From UBA4661 sp002405405 (lineage in GTDB: Bacteria > Bacteroidota > Ignavibacteria > Kapaibacteriales > UBA4661): DNA of 6,227 nt. The translations under genes and the position numbers were made by a program. The notes under the pieces are model-generated. The model was given only the letters and a program-made list of their open reading frames with translations. It ran no database searches and was not told the DNA's origin. The stretch spans positions 1-6,227 of the forward strand of contig DAIUAL010000204.1 of NCBI GenBank assembly GCA_036847245.1. The letters run 5' to 3'. Below are positions 6,061-6,227 of this stretch, in pieces; the first letter of the stretch is position 1, and the number at the start of each line of letters is the position of its first letter.

Positions 6061-6105
6061 TATCATGCACTCTTTTTTCTTCAGTTATTTTTTTGCTTCA
6101 TTTCT

Positions 6106-6225
6106 TCATTTTTTCATACTCACCATAGCACGCTCCATACCCATCATGTCATAGGTTTGCATCCGCTGAACGGCGCCAATACCGCTCTCAGCATAATCAA
6201 TGATGTGTGATATGTTTTGTTTCCC
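6106..6225 (-). CDS. C-terminal end of an unidentified gene entering from the right edge (partial)
   Basis: On the minus strand one frame is open from the window edge for 39 codons and ends in TGA at 6106-6108. It encodes GKQNISHIIDYAESGIGAVQ followed by RMQTYDMMGMERAMVSMKK. Of the three minus-strand frames at this edge, the other two reach stops sooner (within 10 and 27 codons). The segment is Met-rich with a basic end, and its composition is compatible with an alpha-helical tail. No family can be named from so short a piece. The call rests on the open frame, the shared orientation with all other genes, and AT-rich non-coding-like sequence starting right after the stop. Confidence 0.5.
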   Translation of the reverse strand, partial: GKQNISHIIDYAESGIGAVQRMQTYDMMGMERAMVSMKK

Positions 6226-6227
6226 CA

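Larger units (their letters stand above)
5796..6105. other. Intergenic region upstream of the EEP-family gene
   Basis: This stretch of 310 bases separates the end of the right-edge gene from the EEP-family start. It holds a candidate promoter at 5851-5879 and a group of overlapping inverted repeats at 6019-6060. A plus-strand frame at 5918-6154 (78 codons) would overlap the right-edge gene on the opposite strand and has low-complexity Phe-rich content, so it is not called. Confidence 0.6.

Noticed and set aside
5918..6154. Plus-strand frame of 78 codons near the right edge
   Set aside because: It overlaps the better-supported minus-strand tail at 6106-6225, runs through the hairpin cluster and is low-complexity Phe-rich sequence.
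1..6227. CRISPR array, tRNA, rRNA or transposase
   Set aside because: No regularly spaced repeats with unique spacers, no cloverleaf-like sequence ending in CCA, and no transposase motif were found on either strand by reading.

Overview
The window looks like a chromosomal stretch from a member of the Bacteroidota/Chlorobiota group. This is an inference from the WG-repeat secreted proteins, the KY-type transglutaminase-like protein, the generally weak Shine-Dalgarno signals, and a small membrane protein of a kind I associate with that group. GC content is moderate. No rRNA, tRNA, CRISPR array, insertion sequence or phage gene was seen. All confident genes lie on the minus strand, so transcription runs from high to low coordinates.

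Layout from right to left. (1) 6106-6225: the last 39 codons of an unidentified gene that enters from the right edge. (2) 5796-6105: intergenic DNA with a set of competing hairpins and a candidate promoter. (3) 4887-5795: a complete secreted exonuclease/endonuclease/phosphatase (EEP) family protein. (4) 4177-4886: about 700 bases without a confident gene. It holds faint plus-strand coding-like segments broken by a frameshift and stops, and a perfect inverted repeat. (5) 3546-4176: a 119-residue zinc-finger protein followed by a 72-residue single-pass membrane protein. (6) 1468-3549: a secreted protein with WG repeats and two transglutaminase-like domains. It is coupled to the membrane-protein gene by an ATGA overlap and is split by an in-frame TAG codon. 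(7) 1168-1467: intergenic DNA with a tandem 15-bp repeat. (8) 1-1167: the N-terminal 389 residues of a second, larger WG-repeat secreted protein that runs off the left edge.

The zinc-finger, membrane and transglutaminase-like genes probably form one transcription unit. The most notable point is the amber codon at 1834-1836. The reading frame continues for another 121 codons, and those codons encode the motif and beta-rich domain expected at the end of a KY-type transglutaminase-like protein. The gene is therefore either a very recent nonsense pseudogene, a readthrough or recoded gene, or affected by a sequence error. In the same protein the two transglutaminase-like domains have each lost a different member of the Cys-His-Asp triad.
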